59,837 nt of DNA from Bacillota bacterium. Lineage in GTDB: Bacteria > Bacillota > Clostridia > Peptostreptococcales > Anaerovoracaceae. The number at the start of each line of letters is the position of its first letter. Position 1 is the first letter of the stretch. A model generated the notes under the pieces. It saw only the letters and a list, made by a program, of their open reading frames with translations, was not told the origin of the DNA and did no database searches. The DNA is taken from positions 1 to 59,837 of the forward strand of contig JAFSUI010000011.1 of assembly GCA_017445315.1 (NCBI GenBank), written 5' to 3'. Shown piece by piece: positions 1 through 7,086 of this stretch. Position numbers and translations under genes: made by a program.

Positions 1-149
1 ATAATCGCAAATGAAAAAATCGCATAAATCACTATCTCGACAAGCGTCCTCAATTTATATTGGGCTTTTTCTTGTTTCATCAGGGCTCTCCCTTCAAATA
101 ACCTTTTACCTCCAAGCCTCTGATATTTACGTATATTTTACCAAAATGC

Positions 150-752
150 GTGGGGTATCACAATTACTATTTCCCCATAGAAGACGAATCAGATCTCCGT
201 TTATTTGAAGAAATATATATGAACTATCGAAAACGGATGTTTCTTGTGGCAAAAACGGTACTCAGAAGCGACTCATCTGCCGAGGATATTGTCCATGATG
301 TTTTCTTGAAAATCGCAAAGAAACACATGGCGACAATAAGCAAGATTAGGAACGATACGGATTTAAGGAACTATCTGTTGAAAGCAACCAAAAATACAGT
401 TCTAGACTATTTGCATAAACATAGAAACGAGCAGATTAGTTCTGACATTGAAATTGAATCGGATATCTCCAGTTCAGTTTCTTTGACAGATGATGATTTT
501 GTTGAAAGAATATGTAATACTATTGAGTATGAGCGGATTCTATCGGCAATGGAACAACTAAAGGATATTTACAGAGAAGTTATGTATTATCATTTTGTGA
601 TGGGTTTATCTATTCCGCAAACAGCAAAATTGATATATTGTAAGATTTCCACTGTAAAACAAAGGCTTGTGCGTGGAAAGAAAATCTTATGCGAACAGCT
701 GATGTGCTTCTTGAAATTCCAAGCAAAGCAGAGATTATTGGCTCCATATTAG
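150..752 (+). CDS. ECF-type sigma-70 family RNA polymerase sigma factor
   Basis: A 200-residue protein with the two-domain layout of an ECF sigma factor. Region 2 lies at about residues 18-60 (RLFEEIYMNYRKRM, then EDIVHDVFLKI), and region 4, the -35-binding helix-turn-helix, at about 135-180 (LKDIYREVMYYHFVMGLSI, then STVKQRLVRGKK). It would direct RNA polymerase to a small set of promoters. The GTG at 150 has no clear ribosome-binding site and the frame is open back to 102, so the true start is uncertain and the 5' end may be altered. A short reading frame overlaps its 3' end. In Clostridia such factors often sit on mobile elements or beside membrane anti-sigma genes; no complete anti-sigma gene is visible here. 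The family is clear, the target genes unknown. Confidence 0.8.
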   Translation: MGYHNYYFPIEDESDLRLFEEIYMNYRKRMFLVAKTVLRSDSSAEDIVHDVFLKIAKKHMATISKIRNDTDLRNYLLKATKNTVLDYLHKHRNEQISSDIEIESDISSSVSLTDDDFVERICNTIEYERILSAMEQLKDIYREVMYYHFVMGLSIPQTAKLIYCKISTVKQRLVRGKKILCEQLMCFLKFQAKQRLLAPY

Positions 753-922
753 AGAAGGTGTCTCAGAATAAGCCCATGGTAAACGAAAACTTTTACTCAA
801 ACTGTCTCCCTGTAGGGAGTGCAATCTATTACGATAAAGACGCTCCAGATATAATATATGCCAAAATTGATTCGGACGGAACCACAAAGTACTCTGTTTA
901 TGAGAAAGCAATCGATAACTAG
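689..922 (+). CDS. Short hypothetical protein overlapping the sigma factor gene
   Basis: A 77-codon frame that begins inside the last 64 bases of the sigma gene. Overlapping starts of this kind are common for the partner gene of an ECF sigma factor, so this may be a short regulator or the front end of a lost anti-sigma protein. No membrane segment or recognised domain is visible. The first residues (MRTADVLLEI) may only be read-through of the sigma frame, with translation starting further in. The function is unknown and the gene may be a remnant. Confidence 0.35.
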   Translation: MRTADVLLEIPSKAEIIGSILEKVSQNKPMVNENFYSNCLPVGSAIYYDKDAPDIIYAKIDSDGTTKYSVYEKAIDN

Positions 923-1413
923 TTGGCGGACATAATGTCACAAACTATCCCAATAGTGGGGCGGGTCCAAAATAAAGCCCTCCCTGTTTTATCTGTGCTA
1001 AAGTAAATCGGTCAATGAATCTGTATCTCGATTCTTTATTGTAACGAAAAAAGAATGCGTCATAGCCTTCTCTAAATAAACGGATCTATAGTAAATGTTG
1101 TGGTTTCGGACGAGGCTCCAACGTTTTTATTGCATAAGAACTGATCGTAGGCTGAAACCCCCATTACAATGAAGCTGCGACACTCAGTCGTAAGGAAAGT
1201 ACCTTTGGCTTTTGGAAATGTCTGTAAGCGGATGCATTCTAATTATGTGCGACCAAAGCAGAGTGTATATGAAAAAACCCCATGAAACTTCTCTTAGAAA
1301 GACAACAGAATCTGGCTAATAGGATTATAAGGAGAACGGGTTAAGGCTGAAGTAACTTTGAGATATTGAGGAATATAATATTGCATATCTCAAGCGCTTT
1401 ATTGGCAATACAA
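923..1413. other. Gene-poor stretch, no supported gene
   Basis: About 490 bases between the short frame after the sigma gene and the end of the CptN-like toxin gene. All six frames are broken by stops, and I see no RNA structure or repeat that I can defend. It reads like decayed coding sequence, matching the broken genes on the rest of this island. Confidence 0.5.
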
Positions 1414-1887
1414 TCAGGAATTAAGAAAACTTATTATTTGTGTTAAATCTGTTAAAGGCATGTTTATCCCTTGTGCGTGCAGTCTTATCACCTTCAGCAA
1501 AAGCTTATTGAGTTCTTCTGACAGTTTTGCATCCGCAACGACAGGAATTGTTTTGGCGTTGATTTTATATTCTTCATCTATATATTTTGCAGTTACAGGG
1601 AAACAGTTTTGTATTAAAAAAGCCCTCTTCTTGCCGTTGACATACCCAAAACGAATAGTGTCACAATATCCTCTCTTCTCAACTTTACGATTATATATAT
1701 TTTCAAACTTTTCGATCTTAGATGAAATTGGCACCATCCAATAATACCCTTTATGTTCAAAACAATAATGACAGGGGCGGCCATGCTCCCCGCGATTGAA
1801 AACCTCACCTTTATTGGTCATTAGATTGCAATTTGGAAGTGCATCATAGAATGCATCGGTAATGAAATAGAAGTGTCCAGTTGTCAT
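1414..1887 (-). CDS. cptN: Type III toxin-antitoxin system toxin, CptN/ToxN-like endoribonuclease
   Basis: A 157-residue protein with the pattern of CptN-type toxins: HFYFITDAFYDAL at the start, RPCHYCFEHKGYYWMVPISSK near residues 37-56, then CDTIRFG and KRAFLIQNCFPVTAKYI near 75-105. Family members are endoribonucleases held inactive by a repeat RNA encoded just upstream. That context is present: a terminator (1907-1928) and about 2.1 tandem pseudoknot repeats (1929-2031) precede the gene on the same strand. The ATG at 1887 has a strong ribosome-binding site (GTAAGGAGAC). The terminator between RNA and toxin is the usual arrangement, letting antitoxin RNA outnumber toxin mRNA. The family call rests on remembered motifs and on the locus architecture; the length fits (about 150-170 aa). 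It appears intact, in contrast to its decayed neighbours. Confidence 0.82.
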   Translation of the reverse strand: MTTGHFYFITDAFYDALPNCNLMTNKGEVFNRGEHGRPCHYCFEHKGYYWMVPISSKIEKFENIYNRKVEKRGYCDTIRFGYVNGKKRAFLIQNCFPVTAKYIDEEYKINAKTIPVVADAKLSEELNKLLLKVIRLHAQGINMPLTDLTQIISFLNS

Positions 1888-1903
1888 ATTGTCTCCTTAC
1901 ATA

Positions 1904-1930
1904 AAATTGCCCCGCAAAAGCGAGGCAAAA
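1904..1930 (-). terminator. Intrinsic terminator between CptI-like RNA and toxin gene
   Basis: On the minus strand a perfect 9-bp stem, TTGCCTCGC / GCGGGGCAA (one G-T pair), closes a TTTT loop and is followed by ATTTT. It begins inside the partial third antitoxin repeat and ends about 17 bases before the toxin ATG, the position where type III systems place a leaky terminator. Confidence 0.85.
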
Positions 1931-2031
1931 CATTTGCGCCCCAGCCTTTTATATACCGCATACTGGGTGGCGGTCAACATTTGGATACGTACCTTTTATA
2001 TTATGCCGATATACGTTCCCGGCAGAACATT
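1929..2031 (-). ncRNA. cptI: CptI-like type III antitoxin RNA, about 2.1 tandem pseudoknot repeats
   Basis: Reading leftward there are repeats at 2031-1982 (50 nt) and 1981-1935 (47 nt), plus a six-base partial third copy (AATGTT, 1934-1929) that runs into the terminator. Both full copies share AATGTT at the start and TATAAAAGG near the 3' end, but their paired parts differ while keeping complementarity. Copy 1 has stem TGCCG/CGGCA and loop-tail pairing GGA-ACGT with ACGT-A-TCC; copy 2 has stem ACCGC/GCGGT and loop-tail pairing CCCAG with CTGGG. This covariation between copies is strong evidence for an H-type pseudoknot in each repeat. It fits the known antitoxin mode, in which the toxin cuts the precursor into single repeats and is bound by them. 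A TTGACA hexamer lies upstream at 2096-2101, but I could not fix a matching -10. Confidence 0.85.
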
Positions 2032-2200
2032 CATCTTTTATTGTGATATATATTAGAGCATAGTACAATACTAGTTTCCCATAAAGTTGTCCTCTTGTCA
2101 ATTAGGAAAACGTGTTCTTTTTTGGTTCTTTTTTAATGGACATGCGCTTCCTGACTACTTTCACTATACCCAAGAACCACATATTCTACACGGCTCTACC

Positions 2201-2278
2201 TCAACATTTGATGCGGAGCCAATTTAAAATGATGCCACATATTGTAGCGGCTCCAATGTTTTCAATTATCATGTTCAT
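2201..2278 (-). CDS. Possible small membrane peptide (25 aa)
   Basis: A frame too short for usual gene calling, starting ATG at 2278 after a fair ribosome-binding site (GAGGG, six bases away). It encodes MNMIIENIGAATICGIIL followed by NWLRIKC: a short hydrophobic stretch with a basic end, the general shape of small type I toxin or membrane peptides. It sits just upstream of the CptIN locus. No antisense RNA was identified. It could equally be a chance frame in decayed DNA; nothing else is seen in 2112-2440. Confidence 0.2.
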   Translation of the reverse strand: MNMIIENIGAATICGIILNWLRIKC

Positions 2279-2440
2279 TGTATCCCTCAAACTCAAGAAT
2301 GATCAAGACTGCAAAAACACCACGACGCCTCGTTGTTCAGTGGTTTAATCATTTGACCCCCCTTCCCTAGCAAAGTCATCAGTTCGACAATATCTATCCT
2401 AACCAGTCAAACGTATGCAAACCTTAGAGTTTACGCAAAA

Positions 2441-2887
2441 TCATGCGTTTCTATCCTCTGTTTGTGTGAACCCAAAGCAGAGCACGTTTTCTGTTGCCTG
2501 CACCTCACTCGGCTCATAGCATTCCCGATTTCTGGAGACATGCATACATACAACGCCTTCTCTGCCTATTATCTGCGGTACAAGAGATATTGCCATAATT
2601 AATGGTTTCGGTCCATCAGGAACAAGAATCACGTCTCCAAGCGGTAAGTATTCATTTGCCATTTCACATAACCTTGCCACAAGAAATGAAAAATCATCGG
2701 TAAAAAAACTAGCGCTTGAAACAGCACGCTCCAGAACTTTTCTATTTTTCACATGAACTCTCTGTTCCATTTCACTATCCTGTGAATAGTGCGCACTACA
2801 GACTGTATACATATCTGGATCAAGAATTGATAATAATGCCTCTGTTCTTACCGAATCATAGCCAATACCTATTATGTGTAACCGCTT
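2441..2887 (-). pseudogene. 5'-truncated unknown protein gene
   Basis: The frame ends at 2441 and is open back to a stop at 2888-2890. No ATG start with a ribosome-binding site fits the conserved-looking part: the first ATG (2812) falls in the middle of apparently protein-like sequence (LHIIGIGYDSVRTEALLSIL precedes it). Directly upstream another frame reads FDWLSITERLKAVTH, suggesting the same gene continues across a frameshift near 2890. The C-terminal part has VPDGPKPLIMAISLVP and GVVCMHVSRN, the look of a Rossmann-like sensor or effector domain, but I cannot name the family. It sits between a toxin-antitoxin locus and a TIR gene, so a lost defence gene is plausible. No function is assigned. 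Confidence 0.5.
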
Positions 2888-3073
2888 TTAATCTCTCAGT
2901 GATGGACAACCAATCAAAGAATAAGAATCGATACCTGCACTTGGATAAGCCTTATAGTCAATTGAATAATCACCCACCCCCTATAAGAAATCTACTTTTG
3001 ACGATAATCTTTGACTAATTGTAATATCACAAATCGAAGTTTATCTAGAATAGCTACTCCTAAATTCGTAGAT

Positions 3074-3125
3074 ATTTTGGCCAAAATGTGATAAAATACC
3101 AATGATAATCAGTAATTATCGTTGG
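3074..3125. promoter_or_regulatory. Palindromic control region before the TIR gene
   Basis: Two inverted repeats precede the TIR gene. ATTTTGGCCAAAAT (3074-3087) is a perfect 14-bp palindrome. CCAATGATAAT / ATTATCGTTGG (3099-3109 and 3115-3125) has 10 of 11 bases matched around CAGTA. A -10-like TAAAAT (3092-3097) lies between them. The positions suit repressor operators overlapping the promoter; no cognate regulator is identified. Confidence 0.45.
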
Positions 3126-3141
3126 TAAACAGGTGATATGT

Positions 3142-3885
3142 ATGCAGGTCTTTCTATCATTCTCAGGAGCTAAACGTGAAGAGTATGCAATTCATTTTCT
3201 TAATTACTTTTCTAAGGTTGGGCTAAAGTGTTGGTACGACCATGAAGAATTGTTCATTGGAGATCAATTATATGCAACTATTATATCCGAAGGAATAAAT
3301 AAATCTAATTATGGAATTATTTTAATAGATAAAAGTTTTCTAGAACGACATTGGCCTATGGAAGAGGCAGAACTATTGATAAGAAAACTAGAATACAATG
3401 CGCTTTTTCCATTGCTCTTAAATGTTACGAAGGATGAGGTTGCGAAAAGCAAAATAAAGAAGATTTTAGAGTATAAATACCAGTTTATTTTTAAAAAAGA
3501 GGATATAGAACATGTATGCGACCAAATACTTAATAGGATTCTTCATGACGTGGTCTTATCGGAATGTACGATAAAATCAATAGAAGAAGCAATCCGTTTT
3601 TTTGATACATCGCACGCATTTCGATGTATTGATTATAGAAATGCACTACATATGATTAATAGTTTTGATACCACACAATATACAAACAAAACTATAGCGA
3701 TTATATGTCTATTAAACACATTTACCGAAATAGAATACAGTGGAGTTTTACGATACATTTCATATAAAGTATTCGAAAAACAGGTTATTGGGTTTGATTT
3801 GTATAAAGCAGCAGAATCTATTTTTCTTATTAATCTTCAAAGAAAATGGTCGATTAGTGATTGTAATTATAGTACGCTTGATTGA
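3142..3885 (+). CDS. thsB: TIR-domain protein, Thoeris ThsB-like
   Basis: TIR domain in the first 130 residues: QVFLSFSGAKREEYAIHFL, then GLKCWYDHEEL, then SNYGIILIDKSFLERHWPMEE, where the Glu after the Trp fits the TIR catalytic glutamate. About 110 further residues form a C-terminal part I do not recognise. Known ThsB proteins sense phage and make a cyclic ADP-ribose isomer from NAD that switches on ThsA. Here a ThsA-like gene follows on the opposite strand, overlapping the 3' end by 32 bp; normally the two genes run the same way. I place the start at ATG 3142, five bases after AGGTGA; a GTG at 3133 would add three residues. The gene looks intact, but its partner is truncated, so the pair is unlikely to work as a complete Thoeris system. 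Confidence 0.75.
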   Translation: MQVFLSFSGAKREEYAIHFLNYFSKVGLKCWYDHEELFIGDQLYATIISEGINKSNYGIILIDKSFLERHWPMEEAELLIRKLEYNALFPLLLNVTKDEVAKSKIKKILEYKYQFIFKKEDIEHVCDQILNRILHDVVLSECTIKSIEEAIRFFDTSHAFRCIDYRNALHMINSFDTTQYTNKTIAIICLLNTFTEIEYSGVLRYISYKVFEKQVIGFDLYKAAESIFLINLQRKWSISDCNYSTLD

Positions 3886-4972
3886 TGAGTTCTTCATATT
3901 TTTTTGTTGAGTAAGCATATAGTTGACAAATTAAAGATTCCAAACTGTCACGGATATCCGTGTTTTTTGTAAAAGATTTAAGTAAGCGCTCATGTCTTGA
4001 ACAAAAAGATTTATCATCTGTTAGTTCATTTGCAAAAATAGTATTAGAAATACTCGGGTATGATGTTGGTATAGCGATTATTATATTTTTTTGCTCTTTC
4101 GATATTAAATACTCAGACCACATTCCGGTTCTTTCATAATCATCTCGATAATCCCCATATATGAATATAGAGATGCCGCTCATACTTATCATAGATTTCC
4201 TATGTATATAATGCTCTTTGTATGTCGAAAAAGGAAATGGATTTATAGAGATAAACCTATCAACATTTTCGTTTTTTTCATGAGCACGTTTAATAATTGG
4301 TCCTACAACAAAATTACCTATACTCATTCCCATGCCAGAAATAACTTTGTAACGACGTTCTTTTAACATCAAGGATAATTGTCTACAGAAGTTTTTAGCA
4401 TCCAGTTCTTGGGATTCAGAAGAAAACGATTTCGCACCAGATATAAAAACTGATTCACTACGCACTTTTGATGAGAGAATCTCCGCAATAATAAATGATT
4501 TTTTAGGGTTTGAAACAGCCAGACATGATATGTTATATTTACTAGACAGATCACTTACAACATATTCCAATAATTGATTATTCGATTCAGCAATTATAGC
4601 AAAGTGCTCATTATTATAATTTGCATCATTAAGGATACTGGTACAACGGATTATATCTTTTATACATTTTCTTAAAATATCGTCATTAAAAGAACACCCT
4701 ACAAAGAGCATATTATTACAAAGTAGCTCTCTTTTTAATAAAATTCTAAAACCTTCATGTAAGTACTCGAACTCCAAAAAATCATCCTTATCTATGACGA
4801 TTGAATCCGGATTTCTACATGATCCATTCATTTTATATAGAAATAATCTGTTATTAGAGAGATGATTGAAGTCTTTATATGTTGCTATTTCCTTATAACT
4901 AACCCCTTTATTATCCAAAACCCGCTCGATGACATTATCGTAATTTGTGGTCCATATACTTTTATAACACTT
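3854..4972 (-). pseudogene. thsA: Truncated Thoeris ThsA (partial SIR2 plus SLOG/STALD domain)
   Basis: The frame is open from 4972 to 3854. It starts with IWTTNYDNVIERVL (the SIR2 WTTNYD motif), continues with FLYKMNGSCRNPDSIVIDKDD and LFVGCSFND (end of the SIR2 fold), then ESVFISGAK, YKVISGMGMSIGNFVVGP and INPFPF, the SLOG domain that binds the cyclic nucleotide in ThsA. Family members are about 470-490 aa; this keeps about 370 codons and lacks the first ~100-120 residues, including the GAGxS NAD-binding motif. No ATG start exists before WTTNYD; the only in-frame start-like codon (TTG 4918) would cut off still more of the SIR2 domain. Upstream the DNA switches to a parB remnant, so the gene was probably cut by a rearrangement. 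NADase activity is very unlikely; the sensor half may persist. Confidence 0.8.
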
Positions 4973-4975
4973 TCA

Positions 4976-5217
4976 ATTACTTCATCATTACAAATGCTTA
5001 TTACACGCTCTTTCCTACCCTTTGTCAGATGATGTATACTCTTGCCCTCTGCTTTACAACACTTCTTAGGCCTTACGATACAGGGCATCAGAACCCCCTT
5101 TGATCGGATGCTTTCAATCAGATTGTCCATATCTTCATCATCCTGTACCTTAAAGGGATGGTCCGGAAAAGGATCAATCATATAGATTGGAATCTCTTCT
5201 AATCTTCTTTCTGACAT
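4976..5217 (-). pseudogene. Broken ParB-like partition protein gene
   Basis: A good start (ATG 5217 after AGGAGGTGAC) leads into a ParB N-terminal domain: RLEEIPIYMIDPFPDHPFKV, then DEDMDNLIESIRSKGVLMPCI and VRPK. Normal ParB continues with an SGHRR...RAC motif. Here that region is frameshifted, with a trace of it (ERACNKHL) visible in another frame near 5000 followed by stops. The open frame then runs into the truncated thsA in a different frame. Such ParB proteins are typical of conjugative elements and plasmids, so this is a scar of an integrated element next to tRNA-Gly. It is not functional as ParB. Confidence 0.7.
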
Positions 5218-5321
5218 ATAGTCACCTCCTCTTTCTACAAACAAAAAACCCGCCGGCCGGCATGTAGCACCAAAACAAATGTGTGAAAAGTTCGCTCCGA
5301 TCCCTTGGACCAGAACCGCAA

Positions 5322-5347
5322 ACTTCCCAAGTTTTTTATTGGGAAGT
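5322..5347. other. Inverted repeat beside the tRNA-Gly locus
   Basis: ACTTCCCA (5322-5329) and TGGGAAGT (5340-5347) form a perfect 8-bp stem around a T-rich loop. There is no T-tract outside the stem on either strand, so it is not a normal terminator. It lies between the broken parB and the tRNA-Gly terminator, where an integrase site could be expected. The role is unknown. Confidence 0.4.
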
Positions 5348-5444
5348 GGGGTCTTGTATGCACTTGTACGACTCTTATGTGCACCTACAAAAAAATGGCT
5401 GAAGCTGTTGATACTACTTGCTTCAAGCCATATTTGTTGAAATT

Positions 5445-5477
5445 AAAAGGCCTAACCGTTTTTCAACGTTTTAGGCC
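5445..5477 (-). terminator. Intrinsic terminator of tRNA-Gly
   Basis: On the minus strand GGCCTAA (5477-5471) pairs with TTAGGCC (5455-5449) and is followed by TTTTAATTT. It begins seven bases after the tRNA 3' end, so it terminates the tRNA transcript. Confidence 0.75.
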
Positions 5478-5483
5478 CTGGCG

Positions 5484-5557
5484 TGGAGCGGGCGAAGGGA
5501 GTCGAACCCTCCTTTCAAGCTTGGGAAGCTCGTGTTCTACCGATGAACTACGCCCGC
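5484..5557 (-). tRNA. tRNA-Gly (anticodon CCC)
   Basis: A 74-nt cloverleaf on the minus strand with an encoded 3' CCA. Acceptor GCGGGCG pairs with CGCCCGC before discriminator T and CCA. The anticodon stem CGAGC/GCTTG (one G-T pair) holds loop TTCCCAA, giving anticodon CCC for GGG codons. The T arm has GGTTCGACT within AGGGTTCGACTCCCT. A perfect -10 (TATAAT, 5596-5591) lies upstream and a terminator follows. The left flank carries remnants of mobile DNA, in line with tRNA genes acting as integration targets; no duplicated 3' end was found in this window. Confidence 0.93.
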
Positions 5558-5590
5558 GTGTAAGGCGCCCCATATAGAGGCGCCTTTACT

Positions 5591-5596
5591 ATTATA
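5591..5596 (-). promoter_or_regulatory. -10 element for tRNA-Gly
   Basis: TATAAT on the minus strand, 34 bases before the tRNA 5' end. No good -35 is visible at 17 bp. A GGCGCC inverted repeat (about 5564-5583) lies between it and the tRNA. Confidence 0.5.
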
Positions 5597-5653
5597 ATGT
5601 TTTTGGTATTTATGCGTTTGCTGCTTCGCCTGAAGCTTCAGCAGTAGCTATAG

Positions 5654-6490
5654 CTACAGCCGTGCAGCTTTCTCTGCAGCAGCTTTTTCTTTTAGCTTGG
5701 CGAGCTGCTTCAGATTGATGATTGCTCCTGTCGGACAAACCTTGGCGCACATGCCACAGTTCTTACATGTCTCAGGATCTATCTTTGCAAGATTGTTCTC
5801 CACGTGAACCGAATCAAACTTGCAAGCCTTTTCGCACTGTTTGCAGCCGATACATCCTACCGAGCAAACCTTGCGTGTCTTTGCTCCCGCGTCGCTGTTG
5901 TTGCAGAATACTACAACCTGATTGGATTCAGGTGCGATTCTGATAAGTCCCTTCGGGCAAGCCTTTGCGCAAGCTCCGCATGCAACGCATGCGTTTCTGT
6001 CAACCTTGGCTACGCCGTTGACGACTTTGATTGCTCCGAACTCGCATGCTGCTACGCAGTCGCCGAGTCCCATGCATCCAAATGCGCAAGCCTTGAGTCC
6101 GCCAAAGAGCTGGCTGGCAGCCTTACATGTGCTCATGCCTTCGTATTCCATAAGTGTTCCTGCAACTTCGCAGTTACCGTTACACTGAACGACAGCTACT
6201 TCTTTTTCTGCAGAACCTGCTTCTACTCCAAGAATCTCAGCGAGCTTTGCGGCGACAGTCGGTCCTCCTACCGGACATTTGTTGCAAGGTGTGTCGTGAT
6301 TTGCTGCGAGCTGATTTGCGTAATCGTCGCATCCTGCAAATCCGCAACCACCGCAGTTTGCTCCCGGAAGAACTTCTCTTAAGGCAGCTGCTGTTTCGTC
6401 AACAGGTACGTAGAAAACTTTGGAGGCTATGGTCAGCATGACAGCGCATACGAGACCAACCGCTACTACCAATATAATAGGTATTCCCAT
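5654..6490 (-). CDS. rnfB: Rnf complex subunit RnfB, polyferredoxin
   Basis: 278 residues. One N-terminal membrane helix (IPIILVVAVGLVCAVMLTIA) anchors it; then comes the RnfB cluster motif CGGCGFAGCDDY...CNKC, and further Cys-rich segments including CVACGACAKACP, CIGCKQCEKAC and CKNCGMCAKVCP. It brings electrons from reduced ferredoxin into the Rnf complex, which couples ferredoxin oxidation and NAD reduction to Na+ or H+ export. With more than two ferredoxin repeats it is of the longer clostridial RnfB type. It is the last gene of rnfCDGEAB, 15 bases after rnfA, in a leftward operon. The C-terminus is Ala/Lys-rich (KLKEKAAAEKAARL), as is common in this group. Confidence 0.95.
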   Translation of the reverse strand: MGIPIILVVAVGLVCAVMLTIASKVFYVPVDETAAALREVLPGANCGGCGFAGCDDYANQLAANHDTPCNKCPVGGPTVAAKLAEILGVEAGSAEKEVAVVQCNGNCEVAGTLMEYEGMSTCKAASQLFGGLKACAFGCMGLGDCVAACEFGAIKVVNGVAKVDRNACVACGACAKACPKGLIRIAPESNQVVVFCNNSDAGAKTRKVCSVGCIGCKQCEKACKFDSVHVENNLAKIDPETCKNCGMCAKVCPTGAIINLKQLAKLKEKAAAEKAARL

Positions 6491-6505
6491 GGTTACGCCT
6501 CCCTT

Positions 6506-7084
6506 CTACTGGAACAGTCCGCTGAATCCCATGAATCCAAGGGACAGAATTGCGGACGACAGGAGAACTAACGGAACACCGCGGAAGGCCTGAGGAACGC
6601 CCTCTTCGTTTACGAGCTTTCCACTTCTTACACCGGCAAAGAGCACAAGTGCAAGTGTAAATCCTACAGCCGCACCAAATGAATTGGCGAGCGACTCAAT
6701 GAATCCATATCCTTCATCGATGTTTGCGATACATACACCGAGTACTGCGCAGTTTGTAGTGATGAGCGGAAGATATACGCCGAGTGCGCTGTATAGCGAT
6801 GGCATAAACTTTTTAAGCATCATTTCTACGAGCTGTACAAGAGCGGCTATAACCAAGATGAATACAACCGTCTGCATGTATCCGATTTCAAATTTGTTAA
6901 GTATCTGCTGGATTGGCCATGTAACTGCTGTTGCAAGTACCATTACAAAGATTACAGCGCCACCCATACCTACTGCAGAATCAAGCTTCTTGGATACGCC
7001 CAGGAACGGACAGATTCCAAGGAACTGTGCAAGTACGTAGTTATCTACCAGGATCATACTTATGATTATTGCTATTATCTTCAT
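6506..7084 (-). CDS. rnfA: Rnf complex subunit RnfA
   Basis: 192 residues, almost wholly membrane-embedded with about six helices. It begins MKIIAIIISMILVDNYVLAQ and carries the family segment LGICPFLGVSKKLDSAVGMG. RnfA and RnfE are paralogous membrane subunits that form the core electron and ion path of the Rnf complex. The length matches the family norm (about 190). It lies two bases after rnfE and 15 before rnfB, so it is co-transcribed. Confidence 0.96.
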   Translation of the reverse strand: MKIIAIIISMILVDNYVLAQFLGICPFLGVSKKLDSAVGMGGAVIFVMVLATAVTWPIQQILNKFEIGYMQTVVFILVIAALVQLVEMMLKKFMPSLYSALGVYLPLITTNCAVLGVCIANIDEGYGFIESLANSFGAAVGFTLALVLFAGVRSGKLVNEEGVPQAFRGVPLVLLSSAILSLGFMGFSGLFQ

Positions 7085-7086
7085 AA

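Noticed and set aside
1247-1262. GTGCG start of a group II intron
   Set aside because: The five-base match is trivial; no domain V hairpin or reverse transcriptase follows.
2112-2348. Plus-strand frame of 78 codons
   Set aside because: Low-complexity hydrophobic text, no ribosome-binding site, and it overlaps a region better explained as intergenic DNA upstream of the CptIN locus.
4885-5244. A full 119-residue ParB-like protein
   Set aside because: Only the first ~55 residues are ParB-like; the rest crosses frameshifted DNA and the thsA junction in the wrong frame.
5564-5583. GGCGCC inverted repeat as rnf terminator
   Set aside because: The stem is good but no T-tract follows on the minus strand, and it lies within the tRNA-Gly promoter leader.
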